NCBI RefSeq assembly: GCF_900142445.1
Contig: NZ_FRAV01000041.1
Coordinates: 1 to 43,189 of the forward strand
Length of the DNA: 43,189 nt
Direction: 5' to 3'
Origin: Chryseobacterium polytrichastri
Lineage (GTDB): Bacteria; Bacteroidota; Bacteroidia; Flavobacteriales; Weeksellaceae
The position numbers were made by a program, and so were the translations under genes. The number at the start of each line of letters is the position of its first letter. Position 1 is the first letter of the stretch. Below, piece after piece: positions 31,839 to 39,518 of this stretch. The notes under the pieces are model-generated. The model had not been told where the DNA came from. It saw only the letters and a list, made by a program, of their open reading frames with translations, and did no database searches.

Positions 31839-33197
31839 TTAAAACTCATTAATCGTTACATAAAAATGAGCAGAATTAAGACTTGCTGCATTCCCTGAAA
31901 TATTACTTAAAGCAATCGTAATGTTTGAAGTGGATGTTAATCTTGGGTTTAAAATTCCGAAATCCGAAACTCCTGCAAAATCACTAGCCGGAGATACCAC
32001 GATAGATGCTTTTGTTGAAGTGGGTTGATACGCTGCCGGAATGGCAAAACTCAAGGTTGTTGTTTTTCCGGAAGGTAAATTACTGATAGAAACAGATGGC
32101 CAAATCTCAAAAGTAATCTGATTCTTTTGTACACTTCCCTTTTCTCCTAATTTATACTGTCCGTTTACATCAATCTTGGTTGTATTATTTGGAGAATTAG
32201 TTCCAACTCCTACTGAGACGTTGTTATTTCCAAGAACAATAGCATTCGCCTGTGTTGTAGAAGCACCATACCCTACAGCCGTTGAAAATTGTCCAGTTGC
32301 CGAAGCTCCTGAGCCTAACGCTGTTGAGTTTTGATTATTGGTCTGAGAATTAATTCCCAACGCCGTTTCTCCATTAGAAGTTGTTTTTGCATTATATCCT
32401 AATGCAATAGATTGAAAACCTGCTGCCGTAGAATTTTTCCCTATGGCTGTTGCCTCATTGGTTGTTGTCTTTGCACCATACCCGATTGCCGTTGACTGGA
32501 AACCATTAGCTTCAGAGTTATTTCCTACAGCCGTAGCTTCATTTACCGTTACTTTTGCATTAAATCCTAACGCTGTTGACTGATATCCTGATATTTGTGT
32601 ATTAGCTCCAATTGCCACAGATTCATTAGCTGACACAGAAGCATTTGTACCAATAGCAATTCCTTGATATGAACCACTTGAGTTTCCTATTGCAATTCCG
32701 TTTTGAGCTGCATTAGCCGAAGCACCTAAGCTTATGGAATTATTTGTTCCTAATCTTCCCATTGTAGCACCATTTACTTTAAATACTAAATCATCTAACG
32801 TAGATGTTCCTAAAGATAAAGGTGTATTGGCTGATGAATAGTTACCTGCATTTGAACCTGTAGTATTCCATCCCGAAGAACCGCCAGTAATTCCATTATT
32901 AGACCCTGACCCACTGGATATTAAGTTCCATTGACTGTTATTCCAAAAGTAGAACCCTGTTGCTGCCAAGCTCCCAGATCCGTTATTCCAAACCAATAAT
33001 CCGGTTGCCGGAGATACAATAGTAGTAGCATCTGTTAATGAGCTTAGTGAGATACTTGGAATGAGTAATCCTTTATTTTTAGAGTTAATTTCTAACATTG
33101 CAGAGGTATTTGGATTGGGAGTTCCTATCCCAACTTGAGCATAGACAAAGCTATGAAAGACTAAAAATAGTCCAACAGCGGTAATAAAATTTTTCAC
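31839..33197 (-). CDS. Secreted Hep/Hag (YadA head)-type repeat protein
   Basis: A 452-residue exported protein. Signal peptide about 1-20 (ending FVYAQ), then a collar-like region with GIGTPNPNTSAMLEIN and a GFYFWNNSQWNL segment common at the start of Bacteroidota surface proteins. Residues about 160-325 carry eleven 14-residue repeats of the form AIGxNAxxxxxxST, the left-handed roll of trimeric adhesin heads. They alternate in two types (..AKxTxNEAT and ..NSxAxGFQST), so the real unit is 28 residues. The last about 105 residues (QKNQITFEIWPSVSI...) are a beta-rich cap that is neither a YadA anchor, a T9SS sorting domain nor an S74 peptidase. Export route and ligand are unknown. Confidence 0.82.
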   Translation of the reverse strand: MKNFITAVGLFLVFHSFVYAQVGIGTPNPNTSAMLEINSKNKGLLIPSISLSSLTDATTIVSPATGLLVWNNGSGSLAATGFYFWNNSQWNLISSGSGSNNGITGGSSGWNTTGSNAGNYSSANTPLSLGTSTLDDLVFKVNGATMGRLGTNNSISLGASANAAQNGIAIGNSSGSYQGIAIGTNASVSANESVAIGANTQISGYQSTALGFNAKVTVNEATAVGNNSEANGFQSTAIGYGAKTTTNEATAIGKNSTAAGFQSIALGYNAKTTSNGETALGINSQTNNQNSTALGSGASATGQFSTAVGYGASTTQANAIVLGNNNVSVGVGTNSPNNTTKIDVNGQYKLGEKGSVQKNQITFEIWPSVSISNLPSGKTTTLSFAIPAAYQPTSTKASIVVSPASDFAGVSDFGILNPRLTSTSNITIALSNISGNAASLNSAHFYVTINEF

Positions 33198-33240
33198 TTG
33201 GGTATAATTATTTATGAATTACTTATGTACTTTTCGATTG

Positions 33241-33272
33241 CAAATATATGATATTTTCAATAAAACATCAAA
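33241..33272 (-). promoter_or_regulatory. Promoter of the Hep/Hag-repeat gene
   Basis: On the minus strand TTTG (33269-33272) is separated by exactly 20 bp from TATATTTG (33241-33248), the textbook Bacteroidota -33/-7 arrangement. The start codon is 44 bp further on. Confidence 0.65.
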
Positions 33273-34027
33273 TATTTTGAATTTTTCGCAATAAACACAC
33301 TAGAGAGTGACTAATAGGTAACTTACTCACCGTTTAATGAAAAAACGCCACCACAAACTCCTCTGTAAAGTCTTTATTCATGGGCATATAAAAAAACTAA
33401 ACTAATAAAAAGTATTTCTAATATTATTTATTAATTAAATAAATACCACAAAATTGTGAATAAAATTTAATTATTCACAATTCAATGAAACAGTTTTTGA
33501 TGATATTTTCACTAATTTATGCTCTTACTTTATATCTCAAAAACACCTATAAATACTAAATTTTCGAGTATTAATTGTTGAGACATTCCACTAAATTAAT
33601 TGAGAATTTAATCGTTATGAAAACTTTAAAAAAAAATTAACAAGTATTTTAAGCCCGTTTTTTCTTATAAAACCCTACATTTATTTTGAAAAACAGTACC
33701 GTTTTTTTTATATTTGGAAGTATTTCTAAAGTTTTTAATTATTTCTTATAACTTCTGAATTTACCGCTACCACTTTCTTTTCGGAAAATATTTTAGTATT
33801 TTCATCATTGAATATCCCCATAGACTGTTTAATTTTTTCCAGACCCATTTAGGATGGTACATTTAGGTAATCTTATCATAAAACTTTCAAAAATTCAGCT
33901 ATTTTCTTTCAAATCAGATTTTCGATCATCTTATTTTGACATTTTGTGTTCAGATTATCTTCCTTCAGATATTCTAAAATACTATTCAATAACATGTTAG
34001 TATCAAGCCTGTTTAAACTAATTAAAA

Positions 34028-34208
34028 AATTTAACCACAAAAGATACAAAAGCTATTATTGAATCATTTAAAGTTGAACTATTTGAAAACAAAGCTTACA
34101 AAAGAATAAAAATCAAAGATTTTTTTAAACTTATGTGTTCTTGTTTGCAGTTCATTATGAACTTAAATAAATAATATGCTAATCTTTTATCTCTTTTGTG
34201 GTTAAATT
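34028..34208. repeat. MITE-like element with 25-bp terminal inverted repeats
   Basis: The left end AATTTAACCACAAAAGATAC and the right end, read on the other strand, AATTTAACCACAAAAGAGAT agree in 23 of 25 positions over the full arms (34028-34052 and 34184-34208). The 181-bp element has no coding capacity. A piece resembling one end (CATCTTTTGTGGTTAC) is also at 22233-22248, next to the LRR gene. Confidence 0.6.
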
Positions 34209-34357
34209 AAAAAGTTTAAACAAGTTTATCAATTAAAAAACGAATATGAAAATTTTTAAGCGCATGTAAAAATATTATGAAAAATTTAACAATAGCATCC
34301 AGCTTTAGGAATGGTTATTGTTTATTTATTATCAACACGCAAAAAATATTAAACATT

Positions 34358-34657
34358 ATGAATAATTCGGATTACAACAAAGCGGAAGACGCGGTAAACA
34401 ACACACAAAACTCTTTAGAGAATGCGGCTGAAAAAGCAAAATGGAAAGTTAATGAACTAGCAGATAAAGCTAAGGATTATATTAATGAGAAAAGAGCAAA
34501 TGATGAGGAGGCAAGCCATGAAGACTGGCTTGATAAAGTAAAAGCAAATGTATCTGATGCATGGGAAGGCGTAAAAGATCAGGCGAGTGATGCTTGGGAG
34601 AAAACCAAAGATGCAGCAGAAGATGTAAAGGCGGAATGGAATAAGAAAACCAATTAA
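34358..34657 (+). CDS. Small hydrophilic LEA/YtxH-like stress protein
   Basis: A 99-residue, highly charged protein without signal peptide from the chosen start MNNSDYNKAEDAVNN. The frame is open for 27 more codons, but those residues are unlike the rest and the start at 34358 is preferred. The body is amphipathic helix with 11-residue periodicity (AKWKVNELADKAKDYINEK, VKANVSDAWEGVKDQASDAWEKTKDAAEDVKAEW), similar to LEA group 3, YtxH and CsbD-like proteins. The probable role is protection during desiccation or envelope stress; this is inferred from composition. A separate transcript with terminator 34686-34719. Confidence 0.75.
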   Translation: MNNSDYNKAEDAVNNTQNSLENAAEKAKWKVNELADKAKDYINEKRANDEEASHEDWLDKVKANVSDAWEGVKDQASDAWEKTKDAAEDVKAEWNKKTN

Positions 34658-34685
34658 AAATTTCAGTTATATAAATATTTTCAAG

Positions 34686-34719
34686 AAAAACGGAGCTTTT
34701 TTATAAAGGCTCCGTTTTT
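34686..34719 (+). terminator. Rho-independent terminator of the LEA-like gene
   Basis: Stem AAAAACGGAGC/GCTCCGTTTTT (34686-34696 against 34709-34719) followed by T's. Confidence 0.85.
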
Positions 34720-34747
34720 TTATTATGCTCTAAACACAAATTATTGC

Positions 34748-34755
34748 TACATTTG
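34748..34755 (+). promoter_or_regulatory. Candidate fabI promoter, -7 box
   Basis: TACATTTG (TAnnTTTG), 26 bp before the start codon. No clear -33 box. Confidence 0.45.
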
Positions 34756-34781
34756 TATATATTAATAAACATTAGAAAATT

Positions 34782-35591
34782 ATGTCATACGGTTTACTTA
34801 AAGGCAAAAAGGGAATTATTTTTGGAGCCCTTAATGAACAATCTATCGCATGGAAAGTTGCAGAAAGATGTCATGAAGAAGGTGCTGAATTTATCTTATC
34901 AAACGCTCCGATTGCTTTGAGAATGGGAGAACTTAATGGTTTAGCAGAGAAAACAGGTTCTGAAGTTATAGGAGCAGACGCTACTTCTACAGAAGATCTT
35001 GGAAAACTTTTTGACGCTGCAATAGCAAAATTCGGGAAAATAGATTTTATTCTTCACTCTATAGGAATGTCCGTAAATGTAAGAAAAGGGAAACATTATA
35101 CAGAAATGAATTACGACTGGACTGAAAAAGGTTGGGATATCTCAGCAGTTTCTTTCCATAAAGTAATGCGTACGGCTTGGGAAAAAGACTGTATGAATGA
35201 ATGGGGAAGTATTTTAGCACTTTCATACATTGCAGCTCAGAGAACATTCCCTGACTACAATGATATGTCTGATAACAAAGCATACTTAGAAAGTATTGCA
35301 AGAACTTTCGGATACTACTGGGGTGACAGAAAAGTACGTGTAAACACGGTTTCTCAGTCTCCTACTGTTACTACTGCTGGAAGCGGAGTAAAAGGTTTCG
35401 GAGGTTTCTTAGGATATGCTGAAGATATGTCTCCACTAGGTAATGCATCAGCGCTTGAGTGTGCAGACTACTGTGTAACCTTATTCTCTGATCTTACTAA
35501 AAAAGTAACGATGCAGAACTTATTCCACGATGGTGGTTTCAGTAACACTGGAGTTTCTCAGAAGGTTATTCAAAAATATGATCTTGAATAA
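34782..35591 (+). CDS. fabI: Enoyl-[acyl-carrier-protein] reductase
   Basis: This 269-residue short-chain dehydrogenase-like enzyme performs the last step of each fatty-acid elongation cycle, reducing trans-2-enoyl-ACP with NAD(P)H. The N-terminal nucleotide loop is GIIFGALNEQSIAW. The catalytic pair in the FabI spacing Y-x6-K is Tyr159 and Lys166 (PDYNDMSDNKAYLES). NTVSQSPTVTTAGSGVKGF is the flexible substrate loop, and the end HDGGFSNTG matches flavobacterial FabI. The loop carries SQSP where proteobacterial FabI has AGPI-like sequence. A single gene with its own -7 box and terminator (35619-35651). Confidence 0.95.
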   Translation: MSYGLLKGKKGIIFGALNEQSIAWKVAERCHEEGAEFILSNAPIALRMGELNGLAEKTGSEVIGADATSTEDLGKLFDAAIAKFGKIDFILHSIGMSVNVRKGKHYTEMNYDWTEKGWDISAVSFHKVMRTAWEKDCMNEWGSILALSYIAAQRTFPDYNDMSDNKAYLESIARTFGYYWGDRKVRVNTVSQSPTVTTAGSGVKGFGGFLGYAEDMSPLGNASALECADYCVTLFSDLTKKVTMQNLFHDGGFSNTGVSQKVIQKYDLE

Positions 35592-35618
35592 ATTGTAATT
35601 GATTTATTTAAATATACT

Positions 35619-35651
35619 AATCGGCGGCCTCAAAAGAGTTCGCCGATTTTG
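35619..35651 (+). terminator. Rho-independent terminator of fabI
   Basis: Stem AATCGGCG/CGCCGATT (35619-35626 against 35641-35648) with a 14-nt loop and a short T run. It marks the end of the core-genome stretch and the left border of the RHS cassette array. Confidence 0.75.
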
Positions 35652-35664
35652 TATATTGTTACAT

Positions 35665-35853
35665 TTACCATTGTTTAGGGTTAAGTTTATAATGTTTCAA
35701 TATTTCTATTTTTGTGATATTATCCAACTTACACCACAAACCCTTATCAGTATATCTCCAAAATTCTAGTCTATCATCTGCAAATAATGTATCTTTTTCA
35801 ATAATAAATGCAAACACATAATAAGATAGAGAAGATTGCACCAGCTTGGAGTA
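35665..35853 (-). pseudogene. Remnant of an M91-associated immunity lipoprotein gene
   Basis: Read on the minus strand, this segment encodes about 60 residues ending in TLFADDRLEFWRYTDKG and KHYKLNPKQW before a TAA at 35665-35667. It matches the C-terminal half of the immunity protein at 36297-36710 (TLFADDRLEFWRYKDKG, KHYKLNPNQQ). The N-terminal half, signal peptide and start codon are missing; upstream in frame a stop appears within about 15 codons of the match. It is the tail of a third member of this immunity family, whose toxin has been lost. Confidence 0.75.
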
Positions 35854-36042
35854 TTAATCTTTTCTTTTAAGGTAACTAATATAAAAATATAGAAATGTGG
35901 GAATCAAAATTGCAATTACTATTTTAAGATATGTTTGAAGCGGAATTTTATGACTGCTTCCTAATGCCATTAATAGATAAAAGATAAAAATTAAAGAAGA
36001 AGCAACACAAACGAATTGTAAAACATTTAATATTATTTTCAT
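35854..36042 (-). CDS. Small two-helix membrane protein
   Basis: A 62-residue protein with two hydrophobic segments (about 8-30 and 40-56: LQFVCVASSLIFIFYLLMAL, IVIAILIPTFLYFYISYL) and a basic tail, so an inner-membrane hairpin. It lies between a leader-terminator repeat and the immunity remnant in the decayed leftmost cassette, about where a toxin or immunity gene would be. It may be a membrane immunity protein whose toxin is lost, or a chance small gene. I do not recognise it. Confidence 0.5.
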   Translation of the reverse strand: MKIILNVLQFVCVASSLIFIFYLLMALGSSHKIPLQTYLKIVIAILIPTFLYFYISYLKRKD

Positions 36043-36154
36043 GTATTTTGTTTAGCTTTTATTTTCATGGTTACAAGGGATTTCCTTCTTGGATTAAATG
36101 ATATTGATAAAATAATTCAAAAATAAATATAAGCAAACTATTTTTTGCTTACGG

Positions 36155-36222
36155 AAAAAATGGTTACCAATAAAAATTTAAAGACTTTTTTGCTGAAAAT
36201 TCTGCAGCGCTATAAAACACAA
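36155..36222. repeat. Cassette leader repeat, copy of the decayed cassette
   Basis: Contains ACCAATAAAAATTTAAAGAC, TTTTTTGCTGAAAATTCTGC and AGCGCTATAAAACACAAAAA in this order. The same series stands at 41264-41335 and 42958-43037, always on the right of a cassette and next to a terminator hairpin. Confidence 0.7.
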
Positions 36223-36248
36223 AAACCTCGCAAAAATACGAGGTTTTT
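36221..36248. terminator. Terminator after the leftmost M91 immunity gene
   Basis: Perfect 10-bp stem AAAAACCTCG/CGAGGTTTTT with an 8-nt loop, T-rich on both strands. It ends leftward transcription of the cassette at 37654-36297. Confidence 0.8.
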
Positions 36249-36296
36249 ATTATAAATTCCCAATACTAGGAGTGATATGATCGTAGTATTATGCAA

Positions 36297-36710
36297 TTAT
36301 TGTTGGTTAGGATTCAGCTTATAATGCTTCAGTATTATATTTTTTGAAGTATCATTCAGTTTATATGCCACTCCTTTATCCTTATATCTCCAAAATTCGA
36401 GTCGATCATCTGCAAATAATGTGTCTTTTTTATTAATAAATGCAAATGTATAATTACCATCATCCGGGACAATAATTCTATTTTTTGAAGTAATTTTTTC
36501 TTTAATTATTGAAATTTCATTTTTCAAATTTTTGTCTGTTATTACCTCTTTCATCATATCACGATTCTCTAAAAAGAAAATTTGAAGTGAGGATCCCCAA
36601 GTACTATTGCTATTTAGATCTAATCCATTATAATAATACATAACAACTTTTTGACTTGTACATGATGTAGCAATTAAAAGTATTAGTAAAAAACATTTTA
36701 TTTTTATCAT
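36297..36710 (-). CDS. Predicted immunity lipoprotein of M91-like RHS toxin (left copy)
   Basis: A 137-residue lipoprotein. The lipobox is LIATSC with Cys17 as lipid-bearing residue after a hydrophobic segment. The mature part (VVMYYYNGLDLNSNSTWGSS..., ending HYKLNPNQQ) is a mixed alpha/beta domain that I cannot assign to a known family. Its start overlaps the toxin stop by 4 bp (ATGA), a typical sign of toxin/immunity coupling. It is a paralogue of the immunity protein at 41429 and of the remnant at 35665; all go with M91-like toxins. The role as inhibitor is inferred from position and family pattern. Confidence 0.75.
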   Translation of the reverse strand: MIKIKCFLLILLIATSCTSQKVVMYYYNGLDLNSNSTWGSSLQIFFLENRDMMKEVITDKNLKNEISIIKEKITSKNRIIVPDDGNYTFAFINKKDTLFADDRLEFWRYKDKGVAYKLNDTSKNIILKHYKLNPNQQ

Positions 36711-37654
36711 GGTGTTGGTGTTGTTGGTGGTTTAACTTCTTTTATAGATTTCACACTTCCTACAGGATAAGGTATTATACCATAATTAGTTCTTTGATCT
36801 TCAGTTAATGCTTTGTTCATTTGATTACCTAAGTTTGTAGTTGTGAATTCTTCTTCTTCATTTTTAAACCTAAGATTTGCTCCATCTGGTGTAAATATTG
36901 ATTTTTCAGATTTTGTAGAATAATCATTCCGTCTCCTTTCTCCATATTTTGAATCAAAAAGATGATTATATCCATGAATAACTTCATGCCCAAGCCTTGA
37001 GGAAGGACTGTTATAACCAATATTACCTTCTTCCAATGTCGATTTAGCACCATCTTTTCTAAACCTTACAGCTTCTTTTGGATTGAACTTGACTGACTTT
37101 GTATTTGGATCATATTCATTTTTTTCACCACTTTTTGTCTGTTCATTAATTGTAAACGTATTCTTCTTATCATTAATCATTTCATCCATAATGTTCACTG
37201 TTTTAGCTCCTTCACCTTCACCAATTGTAACGTTAAGAGCGCCAGTAGAATATAAATAATCTAAAGCTTCGTAAGTGTTTCTATCAAATTCATTTTTAAT
37301 TTTACTGTAATCTCGATTTTTTTCATATGAATAAACATTATCACCAAATTTAATATCTCTACCATCTGGGTCAATAAACATTATTGGATTGTTAACTGCA
37401 TAATTGTCAGGGCTGTGTCTTCTATATTTCTCCAACAGTGGATCTACAACACCCCATCTTCCAATATCCGGCATATACATTCTTGCTCCATAATCATACA
37501 TCCCATTTTCTTGTAGCTCCTTGCCGTTGTACTTGTAATTCTGGTATCCTCCCAATAAGCTTTTCATTCCTCCAATATGATTCATTCCAAAGGCATAATA
37601 ATTATTAGTATCTGTAACTTCCAGAGCTTCTCCCACATTTTTTGCAAAATTCAC
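36707..37654 (-). CDS. Orphan RHS C-terminus with M91-like zinc metallopeptidase toxin domain (left copy)
   Basis: From a GTG at 37654, 315 residues; the RHS frame is open to 37735 and carries YSFTEN, then RYIYQYRDHLGNARV, so the true gene began elsewhere. Residues 1-98 are the RHS end (YYAFGMNHIGGM, YNGKELQENGMYDYGARMY, DPDGR). After DPDG, residues about 100-315 are toxin: zinc motif HEVIHGYN (HExxH at 223-227), with a probable third ligand in the later NEEEEF. This agrees with the M91/NleD-like effector peptidases used as polymorphic toxin tips. Without an RHS shell or start it is probably a silent cassette. The upstream side is joined to an IS3 fragment. Confidence 0.78.
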   Translation of the reverse strand: MNFAKNVGEALEVTDTNNYYAFGMNHIGGMKSLLGGYQNYKYNGKELQENGMYDYGARMYMPDIGRWGVVDPLLEKYRRHSPDNYAVNNPIMFIDPDGRDIKFGDNVYSYEKNRDYSKIKNEFDRNTYEALDYLYSTGALNVTIGEGEGAKTVNIMDEMINDKKNTFTINEQTKSGEKNEYDPNTKSVKFNPKEAVRFRKDGAKSTLEEGNIGYNSPSSRLGHEVIHGYNHLFDSKYGERRRNDYSTKSEKSIFTPDGANLRFKNEEEEFTTTNLGNQMNKALTEDQRTNYGIIPYPVGSVKSIKEVKPPTTPTP

Positions 37655-37665
37655 TCTTGCATTTC

Positions 37666-37910
37666 CTAAGTGATCTCTATACTGGTAAATATAACGATTT
37701 TCCGTAAAGCTGTAAAATCCTTCTGGGCTAGGTATTCAATCCATCTGCTAATCATTGATGCTTCGAGATGAAACTCTTGTGCTAATAATTTTAACGAATA
37801 ATGTTCATTAATAATTTTAGTAACACAAATTTTCTTAAATTCTAAACTGTACTTTGATTGTTCCATAAAAAAAGCCCCTAAAAAGTGTCTAACTTTTTGG
37901 GGGCAGTGCA
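37666..37910 (-). mobile_element. Truncated IS3-family element (left end and orfA 5' part)
   Basis: On the minus strand the element begins at 37910 with TGCACTGCCCCCAAAAAGTT, an IS3-type terminal repeat beginning TG. orfA starts at 37866 (MEQSKYSLEFKKICVTKI) and has the usual helix-turn-helix (LKLLAQEFHLEASMISRWIE). The frame is IS-derived to about TGGATTGAATAC (37732-37743); beyond this point it reads RHS sequence out of frame and stops at 37666. The rest of orfA, all of orfB and the other end are missing. No activity is expected. Confidence 0.75.
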
Positions 37911-37977
37911 ATTTTGCGAAGCTTTTATTATAAATTTTCAATGGGATAAGATCGAGACGCTCACTCCCACGTGGGGT

Positions 37978-38466
37978 TTATAAATCAGGTAAAAAAATCA
38001 TATTTTGCGGATAAAATCTCTCTTCATAATTTTTGGCAGCATACTTTATTGCAGATAAAATATCCATTGGGAGTTCTCTCTCTTTATAAATATTTAAAAA
38101 TGGCTCATTGCGATCATTATATAATAAATAAAAATCTTCTTGAGGTTTTAATATTTTTATAAAATCTAAGAAAATTATAGGATAAGTATTAAAATTTTCT
38201 AAGCTATCTTCAGTTAAAAGTTCTTTTAATGAAAAATCTCCTTTTATCCCAAAATATTCCTGAGGACATTCCTTATTTTTTGTTATCCAAAATATCATTC
38301 GCTCTTTGCTATTATTTTTAATTATAATCCTTTTATAGATAATATTTTTTCCTGACACATTATACTTCAAGCTATCTTTTTTTATTTCCACATCTTTTTT
38401 TTGTGAACTGATATAGATTATATTTAAAAAAAATAGTATAAAAAATAATTTATATTTTACTCTCAT
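37978..38466 (-). CDS. Predicted secreted immunity protein of the HELIGGH toxin
   Basis: A 162-residue exported protein with signal peptide (about 1-22, VKYKLFFILFFLNIIYISSQ) and no lipobox. The mature part is charged and mixed alpha/beta (SKERMIFWITKNKECPQEYFG, LPMDILSAIKYAAKNYEERF) and matches no family I know. The start overlaps the stop of the toxin gene at 38463 by 4 bp (ATGA). It is not similar to the other immunity proteins of the array, as expected when the toxins differ. Immunity function is inferred from the arrangement. Confidence 0.7.
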   Translation of the reverse strand: MRVKYKLFFILFFLNIIYISSQKKDVEIKKDSLKYNVSGKNIIYKRIIIKNNSKERMIFWITKNKECPQEYFGIKGDFSLKELLTEDSLENFNTYPIIFLDFIKILKPQEDFYLLYNDRNEPFLNIYKERELPMDILSAIKYAAKNYEERFYPQNMIFLPDL

Positions 38467-39314
38467 CTCATGTTATTTATTGTTTCATCTATTGATTTAG
38501 TCATTGATTCTTGTAACTTGTTATTTCCCTCTATCCTTATCAGAGTATCCCCTTCCCATTTACTTCCTTTTACTTGGTGCACCCAAGTTTCTCCTCTCAC
38601 ATAAAATAAAGCATGCCCTCCTATCAATTCATGAGATGCATTTTGAGCCTGTCCTTCTTCGCTTAAGTTACCATTAGTATACACTTGTAAATTATTATTT
38701 GTAGATAGATTAACTTTCTCGGATGTTCTCTTATCATTAGAAGGCACCAATGTTGTTCCCATTAAATCAGAACTTTCCCCTGTTCTTACATGCATTCCTT
38801 TATCAGGATTTCCATATCGTATTTCTGAAGCATCATCTTTTCTAGAATTTCCCTTTTTATCATAATAGCTAACACTACTACCAACCGTATATTCAATAGT
38901 TGTTTCAGAATTTACAAGCTCTGATAAATTTGAATAATTACCACTGGTACTTTTGTGAGAATTTAATATTTTTCTATCAACATTTCCATCTTTATCAAGT
39001 TTTACAAATTGTCTGTCTTCTTTTGGTAAAGTATTTTGAATAGCTTTTAAAGACGCTTCGTTAGTTGGCTTTACTGTTTCTACACCTCTACCATCTGGAT
39101 CAATAAATCTCAGTGGATTATCCATTACATAATTATAAGGAGACCATCTCCTGTATTTCTCCGCCAACGGATCTACAACACCCCAACGTCCAAGATCCGG
39201 CATATACATTCTCGCTCCATAGTCATACATTCCGGATTCCTGCAATTCCTTACCATTATATTTATAGTTCTGATATCCTCCCAATAAGCTTTTCATTCCA
39301 CCAATATGATTCAT
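38463..39314 (-). CDS. Orphan RHS C-terminus with unrecognised HELIGGH toxin domain
   Basis: From the ATG at 39314, 283 residues; RHS sequence continues upstream in frame to DHLGN at about 39404 and then meets a TAA (39408-39410), so this cassette is cut ten residues later than its neighbours. Residues 1-76 are the RHS end finishing FIDPDGR. Residues 77-283 are the tip: a threonine/serine-rich beta part (SETTIEYTVGSSVSYYDKKG), then ASHELIGGHALFYVRGE (HELIGGH 228-234) and a short helical tail. The spacing differs from plain HExxH, though His, Glu and a later His could still bind a metal. I cannot name the family; a zincin-like peptidase is one possibility. Immunity gene follows at 38466. Confidence 0.72.
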   Translation of the reverse strand: MNHIGGMKSLLGGYQNYKYNGKELQESGMYDYGARMYMPDLGRWGVVDPLAEKYRRWSPYNYVMDNPLRFIDPDGRGVETVKPTNEASLKAIQNTLPKEDRQFVKLDKDGNVDRKILNSHKSTSGNYSNLSELVNSETTIEYTVGSSVSYYDKKGNSRKDDASEIRYGNPDKGMHVRTGESSDLMGTTLVPSNDKRTSEKVNLSTNNNLQVYTNGNLSEEGQAQNASHELIGGHALFYVRGETWVHQVKGSKWEGDTLIRIEGNNKLQESMTKSIDETINNMR

Positions 39315-39417
39315 TCCAAAGGCATAGTAATTATTAGTATCTGTAACTTCCAGAGCTCCTGCGGCGTTTTTAGCAAAATTAACTCTTGCATTTCCTAGAT
39401 GATCTTTTTAATCTTAA

Positions 39418-39437
39418 ACCACCGCAGTTGCGGTGGT
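39418..39437. terminator. Hairpin between the JAB and HELIGGH cassettes
   Basis: Stem ACCACCGCA/TGCGGTGGT with a 2-nt loop, T-rich on its right side. It lies 82 bp beyond the stop of the JAB-associated immunity gene and may end that transcript, though the T run serves the other strand better. Confidence 0.55.
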
Positions 39438-39518
39438 CTTATTTTTATTAGCTTAAAGCTCATAGATTTTATATAATTGGATACGAGCGAGATACTGCAC
39501 CATTATGCGGAATATTAT

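Larger units (their letters stand above)
33198..34357. other. Gene-free stretch of about 1.1 kb
   Basis: The longest empty stretch of the window. It holds the canonical promoter of the leftward gene (33241-33272), a MITE-like element (34028-34208) and otherwise very AT-rich sequence without protein-like frames. A fragment with TTTTTCCAGACCCATTTAGG around 33835 is the least AT-rich part but shows no open frame. Confidence 0.6.

Noticed and set aside
31839..33197. Direct repeats of 42/84 bp as a CRISPR array
   Set aside because: The repeats are in frame and encode the 14-residue Hep/Hag unit without spacers.
37666..37731. C-terminal part of the IS orfA frame
   Set aside because: After 37732 the frame reads RHS coding sequence in the wrong frame; it is a chance fusion, not a transposase C-terminus.
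37960..37977. CCCACGTGGG palindrome as a terminator after the HELIGGH immunity gene
   Set aside because: The stem is only five base pairs without room for a loop and no T run follows on the minus strand; the original terminator there seems to be broken by the IS.
39113..39337. Rightward frames opposite the RHS ends (also 42517-42786)
   Set aside because: They are antisense to the conserved RHS segment and recur only because that segment is repeated.
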